DNA from: CBDUBS01 sp965365445
Lineage (GTDB): Bacteria > Bacteroidota > Rhodothermia > Rhodothermales > DASSAV01
Direction: 5' to 3'
Length of the DNA: 16,449 nt
Assembly (NCBI GenBank): GCA_965365445.1
Contig: CBDUBS010000071.1
Coordinates: 1 to 16,449, forward strand
Shown here: positions 1 through 7,677 of the stretch, in pieces
Layout of the letters: the number at the start of each line of letters is the position of its first letter
How positions within the stretch are numbered: the stretch's first letter is position 1
Made by a program: the position numbers and the translations under genes
Notes under the pieces: model-generated
The model's database searches: none
Told to the model about the DNA's origin: nothing
What the model saw: the letters and a program-made list of their open reading frames with translations, nothing else

Positions 1-826
1 AGCGATCCACTTTGGAGGGGTCCTTGCCGCTGAATGCACCGCCGCCGTGCGCTCCCTTGCCTCCGTAGGTATCCACGATGATCTTGCGGCCCGTGAGGCC
101 CGTATCGCCGTGCGGCCCTCCGATGACGAATCGGCCGGTGGGGTTTACGTGCAGGATGAGATCGGCATCGACCAGTTCCTCCGGCAGCACGCGGGGCAGC
201 AGGATGTTCTGAACATCCTGCCGGATTTGCTCGAGTGAAACGTGATCGTCGTGCTGGGTAGAAACGACGATGGTGTGAATGCGCCGGGGGGTTTTGCGAT
301 CGGCCCCGTACTCGATGGTTACCTGGCTTTTCGAATCGGGCCGGAGGTAAGGCATCAGCTCCGTATTCTTGCGAATCGAGGCCAGCTCGCGCACGAGGTT
401 GTGCGCCAGCATGATGGGCATCGGCATGAACTCCGGGGTTTCGTTGGTGGCGAACCCGAACATCATGCCCTGATCGCCCGCTCCCTGCTCGTGCTGTTCC
501 GACTCGTCGACGCCCTGTTTGATGTCCGGGCTCTGTTCGTGGATGCTGCTGAGCACCCCGCAGGAGTCGGCGTCGAAGCGGAGGGCCGGATCGACGTACC
601 CGATATCCCGGATGACGTCGCGTGCGATTTTTTGCACGTCTACGTAGGCTTCGGTCGTCACTTCGCCGGAGAGCACCACGAGCCCGGTCGTAACGAGGGT
701 TTCGACAGCCACCCGGCTGCGGGAATCCTGCGCGAGCAGCGCGTCGAGGATGGCGTCGGAAATCTGATCGGCGACCTTGTCGGGGTGTCCTTCGGAAACC
801 GACTCGGAGGTGAATAAATAGGCCAT
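1..826 (-). CDS. metK: S-adenosylmethionine synthetase, N-terminal ~275 residues (3' end outside window)
   Basis: MetK makes S-adenosylmethionine from methionine and ATP, in the cytoplasm. Reading the minus strand from the ATG at 826 gives MAYLFTSESVSEGHPDKV, the classic MetK N-terminus, with the catalytic-type His at residue 14. The family signature GAGDQGMMFG lies at residues 115-124. The second signature, GGGAFSGKDPSKVDR, lies at the very end of the visible part (about 261-275). The family is usually 380-400 residues, so roughly the last third is missing because the window ends, not because the gene is broken. No Shine-Dalgarno sequence is evident before the ATG, but the protein match fixes the start. 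The gene is divergent from acpP and has its own promoter at 888-919. Identity is near certain. Confidence 0.97.
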   Translation of the reverse strand, partial: MAYLFTSESVSEGHPDKVADQISDAILDALLAQDSRSRVAVETLVTTGLVVLSGEVTTEAYVDVQKIARDVIRDIGYVDPALRFDADSCGVLSSIHEQSPDIKQGVDESEQHEQGAGDQGMMFGFATNETPEFMPMPIMLAHNLVRELASIRKNTELMPYLRPDSKSQVTIEYGADRKTPRRIHTIVVSTQHDDHVSLEQIRQDVQNILLPRVLPEELVDADLILHVNPTGRFVIGGPHGDTGLTGRKIIVDTYGGKGAHGGGAFSGKDPSKVDR

Positions 827-887
827 GAGGCGCTGGATGACTGGTTTGAGAACGGGGAAACTCCGGGGGAGCGTAAAAAACAATCGT

Positions 888-919
888 GAAAGATAGCCTG
901 TCGGCGATCCACGGACAAA
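888..919 (-). promoter_or_regulatory. Candidate metK promoter, Bacteroidota type
   Basis: On the minus strand a perfect -33 TTTG (919-916) is followed by exactly 20 bases and then TATCTTTC (895-888). That matches the Bacteroidota -7 consensus TAnnTTTG except for the last base. It points at metK, whose ATG lies 61 bases further on, giving a leader of roughly 55 bases. The consensus is established for Bacteroides; its use here is inferred. Confidence 0.6.
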
Positions 920-1040
920 CGGTAATTCGAGGAGGCCGGGCCCTCATCGGGGCAGGGTCGGCTCCGTCCGGTTCGAGACGGGCACAATACGGTTAACGAC
1001 CGTTCGGGATCCCTGTGTGCGACCAAACTCATCGGGCAAA

Positions 1041-1072
1041 ATTGCTTCTGCCCGGCCTCTGGCTTAACTTCG
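1041..1072 (+). promoter_or_regulatory. Candidate acpP-fabF promoter, Bacteroidota type
   Basis: ATTG (1041-1044), a 20-base spacer and TAACTTCG (1065-1072) match the Bacteroidota pattern TTG/TTTG-N19-21-TAnnTTTG with one mismatch in the -7 box. The acpP start codon lies 103 bases downstream, so the leader would be about 97 bases. The spacing is identical to the metK and beta-barrel gene promoters in this window. Confidence 0.55.
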
Positions 1073-1175
1073 GCTGTTTATTCAAAAAAACATTCCCAAA
1101 ACAATCCGTCGGGCCGCCGAATTATGCCGCGGCGCGGCTGCAAACCAACACCCCAGACCCCAGGAGGCGAAGGAC

Positions 1176-1415
1176 ATGGCAACGGATATTGAAGACAAAG
1201 TGAAGAAAATCATCGTTGAGAAACTGGGCGTAGACGAATCAGAGGTCGTGCGGGAGGCTTCGTTTACCAACGATCTCGGCGCCGACTCCCTCGATACGGT
1301 CGAGCTCATCATGGAATTCGAGAAGGAATTCGACCTGACGATTCCGGACGAAGACGCAGAGAAAATTTCGACGGTAGGTGAAGCGGTCGATTACCTCCAG
1401 GAAAAAGCCGCCTGA
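1176..1415 (+). CDS. acpP: Acyl carrier protein
   Basis: This 79-residue acidic protein is the acyl carrier protein that holds growing fatty acyl chains as thioesters during type II fatty acid synthesis in the cytoplasm. The phosphopantetheine attachment site is plain: the motif GADSLDTVELIM places the modified serine at residue 38. Length and composition are typical. The start is supported by a perfect AGGAGG (1162-1167) eight bases before the ATG, one of the best ribosome binding sites in the window, as expected for a very abundant protein. fabF follows 64 bases later on the same strand without a terminator between, so the two are probably one transcript, driven by the promoter at 1041-1072. 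Confidence 0.98.
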   Translation: MATDIEDKVKKIIVEKLGVDESEVVREASFTNDLGADSLDTVELIMEFEKEFDLTIPDEDAEKISTVGEAVDYLQEKAA

Positions 1416-1479
1416 ATTTGAGACGGCCGGGGCTTCCCCGCGCCCTTTGTTGTCACGGTAGATTGCCATCCAGTGATTT

Positions 1480-2739
1480 ATGCAACATAGTACACGCAGG
1501 GTAGTGATAACCGGCATGGGGGCGTTGACCCCGATCGGCCTTTCCACGGGTGCATTCTGGGAAGCGATGATGCGTGGTGAAAGCGGCGGCGCTCCGATCA
1601 CGTATTTCGATACCGAACCATTCGAGACCAAGTTCGCCTGTGAGCTCAAGGGATTCGATCCGTTGAATTACCTGGATCGGAAAATCGCCCGGCGGCTCGA
1701 TCCGTTCTGCCAGTACGCTCTGGTGGTGGCGGAGGAAGCCGTAAAGGACGCCGGCCTCGATTACGAGCACCTGCCTTCGGAGCAGAAGGATCGGATCGGG
1801 GTGATCTTCGGCAGCGGCATCGGGGGTATGCAGGTTTTCCACGAGCAGACCGAGAATTACATCAAGAACGGTCCGCGGCGGCTGTCCCCGTTTTTCATCC
1901 CGATGCTCATTCCCGACATTGCCGGGGGCCACATATCCATCCAATACGGATTCCGTGGGGCGAATTACAGCGTGGTTTCCGCGTGCGCTACGGGCAACAA
2001 CAATATTGGCGACGCCTTTCTGCTGATCCAGCGGGGGGTGCTCGACGCCGCCCTGTGCGGAGGAAGTGAAGCCAGTGTGTCGGAGCTCGGCATCGGCGGG
2101 TTCAATGCGCTCAAGGCGCTATCCACCCGAAACGACGAACCCGCCCGGGCCAGCCGTCCGTTCGACTCGAGCCGGGACGGCTTCGTACTGGGCGAGGGGG
2201 CAGGCGCCCTGTTCGTGGAGGAGTTGGAGCATGCCAGGGCCCGGGGCGCCCGTATCTACGCCGAGGTGGTCGGGATAGGCATGTCGGCGGATGCGCACCA
2301 CATTACCGCGCCCCATCCGGACGGCCACGGGGCGAAGCTGGCGATGGAATCAGCGTTGAGGGATGCCGGCCTATCCGCCGAGGAAGTGGACTACCTCAAC
2401 ATGCACGGCACTTCGACGCCGCTCGGCGACGTGGCCGAGACGAAAGCCATCAAGGCCACGTTTGGAGATCATGCATATGCCATGAACCTTTCGTCCACCA
2501 AGAGCATGACCGGGCACCTGCTCGGGGCTGCCGGAGCGGTTGAAGCCATCGCCACGATTCTGGCGATCCGGGAGCAGCGCGTGCCTCCGACGATCAACTT
2601 CGTCAACCCCGACCCGAATTGCGACCTGAATTACACGTTCAACGAGGCGGTCTCCCGGCCGGTGCGTGTAGCGCTCAGTAACGCGTTCGGTTTCGGAGGG
2701 CACAATACGTGCGTGGTGTTTCGGGCGTTCGAGTCGTAG
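1480..2739 (+). CDS. fabF: 3-oxoacyl-[acyl-carrier-protein] synthase II
   Basis: FabF condenses malonyl-ACP with acyl-ACP, the elongation step of fatty acid synthesis, so its substrate carrier is the product of the gene just upstream. The protein has 419 residues, normal for the family. The thiolase-fold catalytic set is complete: nucleophile Cys169 in VSACATGNN, His309 in NMHGTSTPLGD, Lys341 and His346 in STKSMTGHLLGAAG. The glycine-rich end GFGGHN is also present. The ATG start follows acpP by 64 bases with no obvious Shine-Dalgarno sequence, and the N-terminus (RRVVITGMGALTPIG) begins where the family does. In many Bacteroidota the next gene is rnc; here fabF is followed by a terminator and a convergent gene. 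Confidence 0.97.
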   Translation: MQHSTRRVVITGMGALTPIGLSTGAFWEAMMRGESGGAPITYFDTEPFETKFACELKGFDPLNYLDRKIARRLDPFCQYALVVAEEAVKDAGLDYEHLPSEQKDRIGVIFGSGIGGMQVFHEQTENYIKNGPRRLSPFFIPMLIPDIAGGHISIQYGFRGANYSVVSACATGNNNIGDAFLLIQRGVLDAALCGGSEASVSELGIGGFNALKALSTRNDEPARASRPFDSSRDGFVLGEGAGALFVEELEHARARGARIYAEVVGIGMSADAHHITAPHPDGHGAKLAMESALRDAGLSAEEVDYLNMHGTSTPLGDVAETKAIKATFGDHAYAMNLSSTKSMTGHLLGAAGAVEAIATILAIREQRVPPTINFVNPDPNCDLNYTFNEAVSRPVRVALSNAFGFGGHNTCVVFRAFES

Positions 2740-2763
2740 CGAGGCTTACCGGCTCACGAAAAC

Positions 2764-2791
2764 AAAGCCCGGCCGCCAGGTCGGGCTTTTT
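2764..2791. terminator. Bidirectional intrinsic terminator after fabF
   Basis: An 11-base-pair stem (2764-2774 with 2779-2789, one G-U pair) with a GCCA loop ends in five T. Because the stem begins with AAA preceded by further A, it also works as a terminator on the minus strand. It sits between the convergent ends of fabF and the DUF721 gene. Confidence 0.85.
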
Positions 2792-2802
2792 CGTACAGGG
2801 GG

Positions 2803-3096
2803 TTACCGAAACACGATTTCGGATATGACGGGCGAGCCGAGGCGGAGGTTGAGCCGGTCGCGCCAGTCCCGGCGCTGCATATGCAACTCCTGCCTCCAGG
2901 TCGAGGAGATGATTTTTACGTACAGCTTGTTACCCCGCACCCAGGCGGCATCCGTGACCCCGTTTATGGATGCTCCGGCGAGGTCGGCCCAGGCTTCTAT
3001 CGCCCGCACCTCATCGAGCTTCTGCTTGATGCCCAGTTCCTGCACCAGCGACTCCAGGACGCTGCCGAGCGGTTGAGGGTTACGGTTGAGGGACAT
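2803..3096 (-). CDS. DUF721 / DciA-like protein
   Basis: A small protein of about 97 residues. The C-terminal two thirds (AWADLAGASI, then RGNKLYVKIISSTWRQEL and a final VISEIVFR) have the look of the DUF721 family, the family that includes DciA, a loader of the replicative helicase. The family is best known as a small KH-like nucleic-acid-binding fold, so a role around replication is possible but not shown here. The start is uncertain: I chose the ATG at 3096 (MSLNRNPQPLGS) because it gives the usual family length. ATGs at 3114 and 3222 are in frame, but the second adds unconserved-looking sequence. None has a clear Shine-Dalgarno. It is divergent from the gluQRS gene and converges on the fabF terminator. 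Confidence 0.8.
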   Translation of the reverse strand: MSLNRNPQPLGSVLESLVQELGIKQKLDEVRAIEAWADLAGASINGVTDAAWVRGNKLYVKIISSTWRQELHMQRRDWRDRLNLRLGSPVISEIVFR

Positions 3097-3165
3097 CGGC
3101 GGGGGATGGAGCATTGGGAGGAAGAGTATAAAGTATCGTATTCCGAACGCATTTTCCAGATCGTC

Positions 3166-4152
3166 GTGCCTGCCGTTTCGTACAGGGGCCGATACGCCCC
3201 ATCGCCTACCGGACTGATCCACCTAGGCAACGCCCGGACGGCGCTGGCGGCGTGGGTGGCTGCCCGCGCTTCCGGAGGTCGGATCATCTGGCGATTGGAG
3301 GACCTGGACGGCCCCCGGGTCGTGCCTGGAATGGCGGAAGCCGCCCGGCAGGATCTGGCCTGGCTGGGCCTCGATTGGGACGAGGGTCCGGGCGGCGGGC
3401 CGTTCGGACCGTACGAACAGTCGGAGCGGGGGGCGGTGTATGAAGAAGCGCTCGGGGCGCTCGCGGACGCCGGGCGGCTTTTCCCCTGCACGCGTTCGCG
3501 CAAGGATCTTGAACAGATTGGTTCCGCCCCGCATGGCGGCGGCGTCGGAGCCGCCTACCCGGCGGCATTTCGGCCTGCCGACCTGGAGCCGTCCTGGTAC
3601 GAAGCGTTCCGGAATGCGGAACGCACGCACGCCGCCCTGCGCTTCCGGGTACGGGAGGATGCGGTCGTATTTCACGACCGGGTGTACGGCTACGTTTGCG
3701 AACGCGTCGATCGTACGGTGGGGGATTTCGTCGTGAAGCGGCGCGACGGCCTGTATGCGTACCAGCTAGCCGTGACGGTGGACGACGGCCGGATGCAGAT
3801 TACCGAAGTGGTACGGGGAGCCGATTTGCTGGCCTCCACCGCCCGACAGATCCAGCTGTTCCATGCGCTGGGTTATTCCCCTCCCTCATTCGCGCATATA
3901 CCGCTCGTCCGAAACGCCCGGGGCGAGAAACTATCGAAGCGGGATGAGGGGCTTTCCCTGCGCAGCCTGCGCGAGACGGGCATAAGCCCGGAACAGGTGG
4001 TGGGGTACCTCGGCCATTCGCTGGGGTGGACCGATTCGGTCGGGGGGCGCCGCCCGCTCGATCTGGTAGCGGGCTTTTCGTGGCGACGGGCGCCCAGGGG
4101 AAGCCTGATCCTTCCCCCGGACGCCGCAGCCGCACTCCGGCGCATAGGCTGA
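3166..4152 (+). CDS. gluQRS: Glutamyl-Q tRNA(Asp) synthetase-like protein
   Basis: This is a paralogue of the catalytic half of glutamyl-tRNA synthetase. Family members attach glutamate to queuosine at the wobble position of tRNA(Asp), not to the tRNA end. With the GTG at 3166 it has 328 residues and starts MPAVSYRGRYAPSPTG. It shows the HIGH-like HLGN (19-22) and the KMSKS-like KLSKR (255-259). No anticodon-binding domain follows, which separates it from true GltX (about 470-500 residues). E. coli GluQRS (YadB) has a zinc site with three cysteines; here only one cysteine (Cys108, in FPCTRSRKDL) is visible at that place, so zinc may not be bound. The start is ambiguous: an ATG at 3106 would add 20 residues but overlap the divergent gene. 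No terminator was seen after it. Confidence 0.88.
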   Translation: MPAVSYRGRYAPSPTGLIHLGNARTALAAWVAARASGGRIIWRLEDLDGPRVVPGMAEAARQDLAWLGLDWDEGPGGGPFGPYEQSERGAVYEEALGALADAGRLFPCTRSRKDLEQIGSAPHGGGVGAAYPAAFRPADLEPSWYEAFRNAERTHAALRFRVREDAVVFHDRVYGYVCERVDRTVGDFVVKRRDGLYAYQLAVTVDDGRMQITEVVRGADLLASTARQIQLFHALGYSPPSFAHIPLVRNARGEKLSKRDEGLSLRSLRETGISPEQVVGYLGHSLGWTDSVGGRRPLDLVAGFSWRRAPRGSLILPPDAAAALRRIG

Positions 4153-4350
4153 CTCCTCGGAATTGAACCGAAGCGGGGGGTTGAACGTTCTGTAGGCACG
4201 TTCCGGGCCGGGCAGGAAATTTTCGCGGGGCTGTTACTTGCCGATCGCCGGCGGCGGCTTTTCGGTCGGCGGGGGGTGTTGTGTCCTGCGGTTACGTCCG
4301 GGCCAGAGATTTGCCGTTTCTCCATCAGCTAATCCGTTCGTTTTCCGGTT

Positions 4351-5787
4351 ATGCGTTTCGGTCCATCCCGATGCCACAGGGTATTGTTGTTCTTTGCCAT
4401 ACTGTCAATTCTTTACCGGATTGAACCGATTTCCGCGCAGTCTGCGTCGGCCGATACGGTGGTCGTGGATGCCGAAGCGGCCATCCGCCGGGCCATAGAA
4501 ATCAGCCCCGAGGTGGGGGCCGTCGAAACGAACCGGGAGTACGCGGAAGCCCGGCGCAACCTGGCTCTGGCGAGCCGTTACCTGACCGAATTCGGAGCGG
4601 AAACGGCCCATGCGCCCGCACCGGGCCTGTATAACCCGAACGATACCCCGACCGATCGGCTGTACCTGGACCCCGACGTGCGGAACGAGTGGGGCCGGCT
4701 TCGTCCGTTCAACCAGATCAGGGTGCAGCTCGCCCAGCCGATTTATACCTGGGGGGAACTGGGTGGGAGCATCCGTGCGGCCCGCTACGGAGTGGACGTC
4801 GAAGCGGCGGCCGTGAGAGGGAAGGAACTCGAAGTGGCCGCCCGCACGGGGGAAATTTATTACGGCGTCCTTCTGGCGGAGGCGCTGTTCCGCCTGACGG
4901 AAGAAGCGGGCAACATCCTCAACCAGGCCAAGACGGAAATTCGGCGGTTGCTGGATGAAGGCGCCGAAGGCGTTGACGAAGCGGATCTGTACCAGGTGCT
5001 TATCACCGAGCAGGAGTATAACCGGCGCGTGGTGGAAGTGGTGCAGCGGCGGCAGACCGCTTATGCCGCTTTGCGGAGGCAGCTGTTTCTACCCGACGGC
5101 ACGGTGGTCCGGCCGGCGGCGGATAACCTGGAGCCCATCGAGATGCCGATTGATTCGCTCGCGACGTATTTCGAGATCGGATTGTCATCCAGGTCGGAAC
5201 TGGCGCGGGCTACGGCCGGACTGGCGGCCACGAACGCTCTGGTGGATGTGGCCCGGTCCGGTTATTACCCGAAGCTGTTTCTGGGCGCTTCGGCCCGGCT
5301 GGCGGGTACGCCCGGCCGGTACCGGCAGCCGAACCCGTACATCAGCGATCCACTGCGCGGCCGAGGTTTCGAAGCCGGGCTCGGGATGCGGCTCGACCTG
5401 AACTTTGCCCAGACGCGGGCGCGAGTCGAGCAGGCCCGCGCCGAGCGCAACGAGGTAGGGTTCCAGATGACCGCGGCCCGGCAGCTCATCCTGTTCGAGA
5501 TCGAGGAGGCGTACCGCAACCTCATCGTGGCGAAGTCGGCCCTGGATGCCCAGACGGAAACCTTGCGGCTTACGCGGGAATGGATGCTTTCCGAAACGAT
5601 CAATTTCGACCTCGATCTGGGGGATACAGAGAATCTGGTGGATGCGGTACGCTCGAAACTCGATCAGGAAGTAGCCTACTTCAACATGGTGTATCAGTAC
5701 AATCTGGCGGTGCTTCGTTTGCTGCGGGCCACAGGCGTGTTGACCGAACGCGCCGAGACCGGCACGCTTGTTGATTCAAATCAGTGA
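4351..5787 (+). CDS. TolC-family outer-membrane efflux protein
   Basis: A 478-residue protein of the TolC/OEP family, which forms trimeric outer-membrane channels whose coiled-coil barrels cross the periplasm to meet an export pump. The N-terminus has a basic stretch, a hydrophobic core (VLLFFAILSILY) and a likely signal-peptidase site after PISA (residue 29). Two OEP-type repeats follow, roughly residues 40-250 and 265-460, rich in long Ala/Glu/Arg helices such as LNFAQTRARVEQARAERNEV. Length is normal for the family. No pump or adaptor gene is beside it; instead the next gene encodes an MlaC-like lipid-binding protein only 41 bases downstream, so this channel may serve lipid or envelope traffic. 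No clear promoter match was found in the 198-base gap upstream. Confidence 0.92.
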   Translation: MRFGPSRCHRVLLFFAILSILYRIEPISAQSASADTVVVDAEAAIRRAIEISPEVGAVETNREYAEARRNLALASRYLTEFGAETAHAPAPGLYNPNDTPTDRLYLDPDVRNEWGRLRPFNQIRVQLAQPIYTWGELGGSIRAARYGVDVEAAAVRGKELEVAARTGEIYYGVLLAEALFRLTEEAGNILNQAKTEIRRLLDEGAEGVDEADLYQVLITEQEYNRRVVEVVQRRQTAYAALRRQLFLPDGTVVRPAADNLEPIEMPIDSLATYFEIGLSSRSELARATAGLAATNALVDVARSGYYPKLFLGASARLAGTPGRYRQPNPYISDPLRGRGFEAGLGMRLDLNFAQTRARVEQARAERNEVGFQMTAARQLILFEIEEAYRNLIVAKSALDAQTETLRLTREWMLSETINFDLDLGDTENLVDAVRSKLDQEVAYFNMVYQYNLAVLRLLRATGVLTERAETGTLVDSNQ

Positions 5788-5828
5788 GAACCGAGTGTCT
5801 GTTTACAGGGCTCATATCACTGAATATC

Positions 5829-6461
5829 ATGCATTTACTACAACAAATGACCGCGCGACTGTACAAATCTGTTTTTCTGCTCCTGATGGGGTTCTTCCTG
5901 GCCTCCGGCGGGGCTTCCACGGCGAACGCGCAGGACCGGGCCCGAGAAATCCGGACCCTGCTGGAGCAGCGCGACCGGGAGATCAAAGGGTTGCTGGGAA
6001 CGAAAAAGACGTTTACCGACCAGCAACGTGAACAGTTGAAAAACGTCATCAACGGCGTAATCGATTTCGAGGCGATGGGCCGGGATGCCCTGGGGGCGCA
6101 CTGGGCGAAACTGACCCCCGCCCAGAAGAAGGAATTCGTTGACGTTTTTGGGGAGATCGTCCGCGCCCAGTCGCTGGCGGATCTGGATATGTACCGGACG
6201 AAGGTAGCCTACAACAAGATCAACGTGAAGGGAGACAGTGCGTTTGTCCAGACGTCGGTGACGTACAAAAACGTACCGGCTCGGGTGGATTACGCACTCG
6301 GGTTGAAGAACGGCAAGTGGTACGTTGAGGACATCATCCTCGACGACGTGAGCACGACGGGGGGGTACGCCCGTTCGTTCCAGGCCGTCGTGCGGAAGCG
6401 AGGTTTTGACGCATTGATGACCAGCCTGCGGAAGAAACGGGATCAGGTGGCTGCCGGCTGA
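5829..6461 (+). CDS. MlaC/Ttg2D-family periplasmic phospholipid-binding protein
   Basis: A 210-residue exported protein of the MlaC (toluene-tolerance Ttg2D) family, which carries phospholipid across the periplasm between an outer-membrane complex and the inner-membrane MlaFEDB ABC transporter. A signal peptide is clear: LYKSVFLLLMGFFLASGG, then STANA with cleavage after residue 34. The family core follows: NVINGVIDFEAMGRDALG, LTPAQKKEFVDVFGEIV, then the beta-sheet part ending GKWYVEDIILDDVST. The start is uncertain. A GTG at 5784 overlaps the tolC stop as GTGA and would suit coupling, but adds 15 unlikely residues before the signal peptide; ATGs at 5829 and 5847 both give good signal peptides. 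It shares a transcript with the TolC-like gene and is followed by a terminator. mlaE, mlaF and mlaD are not in the window. Confidence 0.88.
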   Translation: MHLLQQMTARLYKSVFLLLMGFFLASGGASTANAQDRAREIRTLLEQRDREIKGLLGTKKTFTDQQREQLKNVINGVIDFEAMGRDALGAHWAKLTPAQKKEFVDVFGEIVRAQSLADLDMYRTKVAYNKINVKGDSAFVQTSVTYKNVPARVDYALGLKNGKWYVEDIILDDVSTTGGYARSFQAVVRKRGFDALMTSLRKKRDQVAAG

Positions 6462-6543
6462 CCGAGATTTGCGGCCGGCGGATGATTCTTTCTTGCGGGG
6501 GTGGTACTTTGGGCGTGGCCTCGCCGCGCCCTCTACGAGCAGG

Positions 6544-6574
6544 GCAGAGAGCGGTGTTTTCCGCTCTCTGCTTG
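6544..6574 (+). terminator. Intrinsic terminator after the tolC-mlaC pair
   Basis: A perfect 11-base-pair stem (GCAGAGAGCGG at 6544-6554 with its complement at 6561-6571) has a six-base TGTTTT loop and is followed by TTGTTC. The T tract is interrupted, so strength is uncertain, but position fits the end of the tolC-mlaC transcript. Confidence 0.75.
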
Positions 6575-6626
6575 TTCTACATATAACCTTTCGTGCGGGA
6601 GATTTACAGGGCGCCAGGGAGTAGCC

Positions 6627-6642
6627 GGAGAGGAAGAATTTG
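6627..6642 (+). promoter_or_regulatory. Ribosome binding site fixing a TTG start
   Basis: GGAGAGGA (6627-6634) lies five bases before TTG (6640-6642). In a window where many genes lack a Shine-Dalgarno sequence, this strong site decides in favour of the rare TTG start for the glycosyltransferase-like gene. Confidence 0.6.
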
Positions 6643-7665
6643 GTACCAGATCATAGCACACTTCGAATCGTCAACGGCAGTGCGTTGCCGGTGGAGGGCT
6701 ACGTACTCCACTCCTACGGACCGGAGCGGTTTCTGAGGCACGTCGTGGCTTCGGTGATCAGCCTGCGACGGCACGACACCCACCGGCCGGTTGCCCTGTA
6801 CTGCCCGCAAAGCCACCGCCGTGTATTGGAGCGGTATGGGCTCGATGCCCTGTTTCAACGCATCGAACTGCTCCCCGAAGCCCACCGGTCCATCGTGGGC
6901 TTCAAGCACCACCTGCACCGGTTCATGCCCTTTTCCCGGAATCTGTACCAGGACTCCGACATGGTATGGCTCCGGGACCCGGACCCGCTATGGACCCAGC
7001 TGGCAGCCTATCCGTTTACCGCTACGGGACTCGAACGGTCGGATTTCTTTTTCGGCGGGCCGAAGGGGATCGGCGTGGCAGTAGACGTCCTGCTGGATCG
7101 GCGGCGGCGCACGATGCGCCGGTTCGGCCTGACGCACCTGCCGCGTGTGCAGGCCGGCATGATCTATAGCCGGGATCGGGAAACGGCGGCCACCGTGTGC
7201 GAAACCGCCGCCCGTTTCCTGGAGCGTCGTGCGGAAACGCACTTCCGCAGCCGGCTGAACGAGGGACGCAGCGAAGAATCGTGCGAGTGGAGCATTGCCA
7301 TGGCCATGAGCAAGCTGCACCTTCCCGTGTTTACCTGGTTCCAGGGGGCAAACAGCCCGCAACTCGATTTCATCCACGGCCTGACCGAGTACGACCCCGA
7401 CTTCGAGCAGGTTACGTGCCGCTATTACTGCGATCGGTTCGTGTACTCGCTTCGGGGCCTTACGAACGACGCCCTGCGGCGCCTGCTAATCCATCTGTTC
7501 ACGCAGCTGCCGGGCAAGGGGGACTACCTGGACATGACGCCGTTCGTGCTCCATTTCGGCTGGCTCAAGCACAAACAGCCGTTTTACGACTACGCCGCGC
7601 GCGTCTGGGCCGACATAGCCCGGGAGCAACTCGTTCCGGACGAACTGGCCCGCGTGGCAACCTGA
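6640..7665 (+). CDS. Putative glycosyltransferase, GT-A fold (GT8-like)
   Basis: A 341-residue soluble protein with no signal peptide or membrane segment. I do not recognise a named family, but its plan is that of a GT-A, GT8-like sugar transferase. There is an N-terminal nucleotide-binding-like region (HVVASVISLRRHDTHRPVAL, 34-53). A DxD motif in LYQDSDMVWLRDPDPLW (DSD at 105-107) would bind metal and nucleotide sugar. VQAGMIYSRD (170-179) resembles the family's N-x-G strand. A late VLHFGWLKHKQPF (303-315) resembles the family's HFxGxxKPW. Donor and acceptor cannot be told from sequence. The TTG start has a strong ribosome binding site. The gene ends 12 bases from the convergent barrel-membrane gene. 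No promoter with the Bacteroidota consensus was found upstream. Confidence 0.65.
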   Translation: MVPDHSTLRIVNGSALPVEGYVLHSYGPERFLRHVVASVISLRRHDTHRPVALYCPQSHRRVLERYGLDALFQRIELLPEAHRSIVGFKHHLHRFMPFSRNLYQDSDMVWLRDPDPLWTQLAAYPFTATGLERSDFFFGGPKGIGVAVDVLLDRRRRTMRRFGLTHLPRVQAGMIYSRDRETAATVCETAARFLERRAETHFRSRLNEGRSEESCEWSIAMAMSKLHLPVFTWFQGANSPQLDFIHGLTEYDPDFEQVTCRYYCDRFVYSLRGLTNDALRRLLIHLFTQLPGKGDYLDMTPFVLHFGWLKHKQPFYDYAARVWADIAREQLVPDELARVAT

Positions 7666-7677
7666 ACCCGCTGCCGG

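Larger units (their letters stand above)
827..1175. other. Divergent metK/acpP control region
   Basis: This 349-base gap separates the start codons of metK (minus) and acpP (plus). It carries one Bacteroidota-type promoter for each gene (888-919 and 1041-1072). A short inverted repeat (ACGGT/ACCGT, 989-1003) lies between the two promoters. Nothing in it looks like a conserved protein, and no known SAM riboswitch motif was recognised in the short metK leader. Confidence 0.7.

Noticed and set aside
242..817. A 191-codon open frame on the plus strand, antisense to metK
   Set aside because: The minus strand encodes an unmistakable MetK here.
827..887. A SAM-sensing riboswitch in the metK leader
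   Set aside because: The promoter at 888-919 leaves only about 55 bases of leader. I see no SAM-I, SAM-II or SAH core motif, only a four-pair CTCC/GGAG hairpin.
4240..4270. An inverted repeat (GCCGATCG/CGGTCGGC) as a terminator after gluQRS
   Set aside because: It is eight pairs with a G-U pair and a 15-base loop, followed by G rather than T. It does not look like a terminator.
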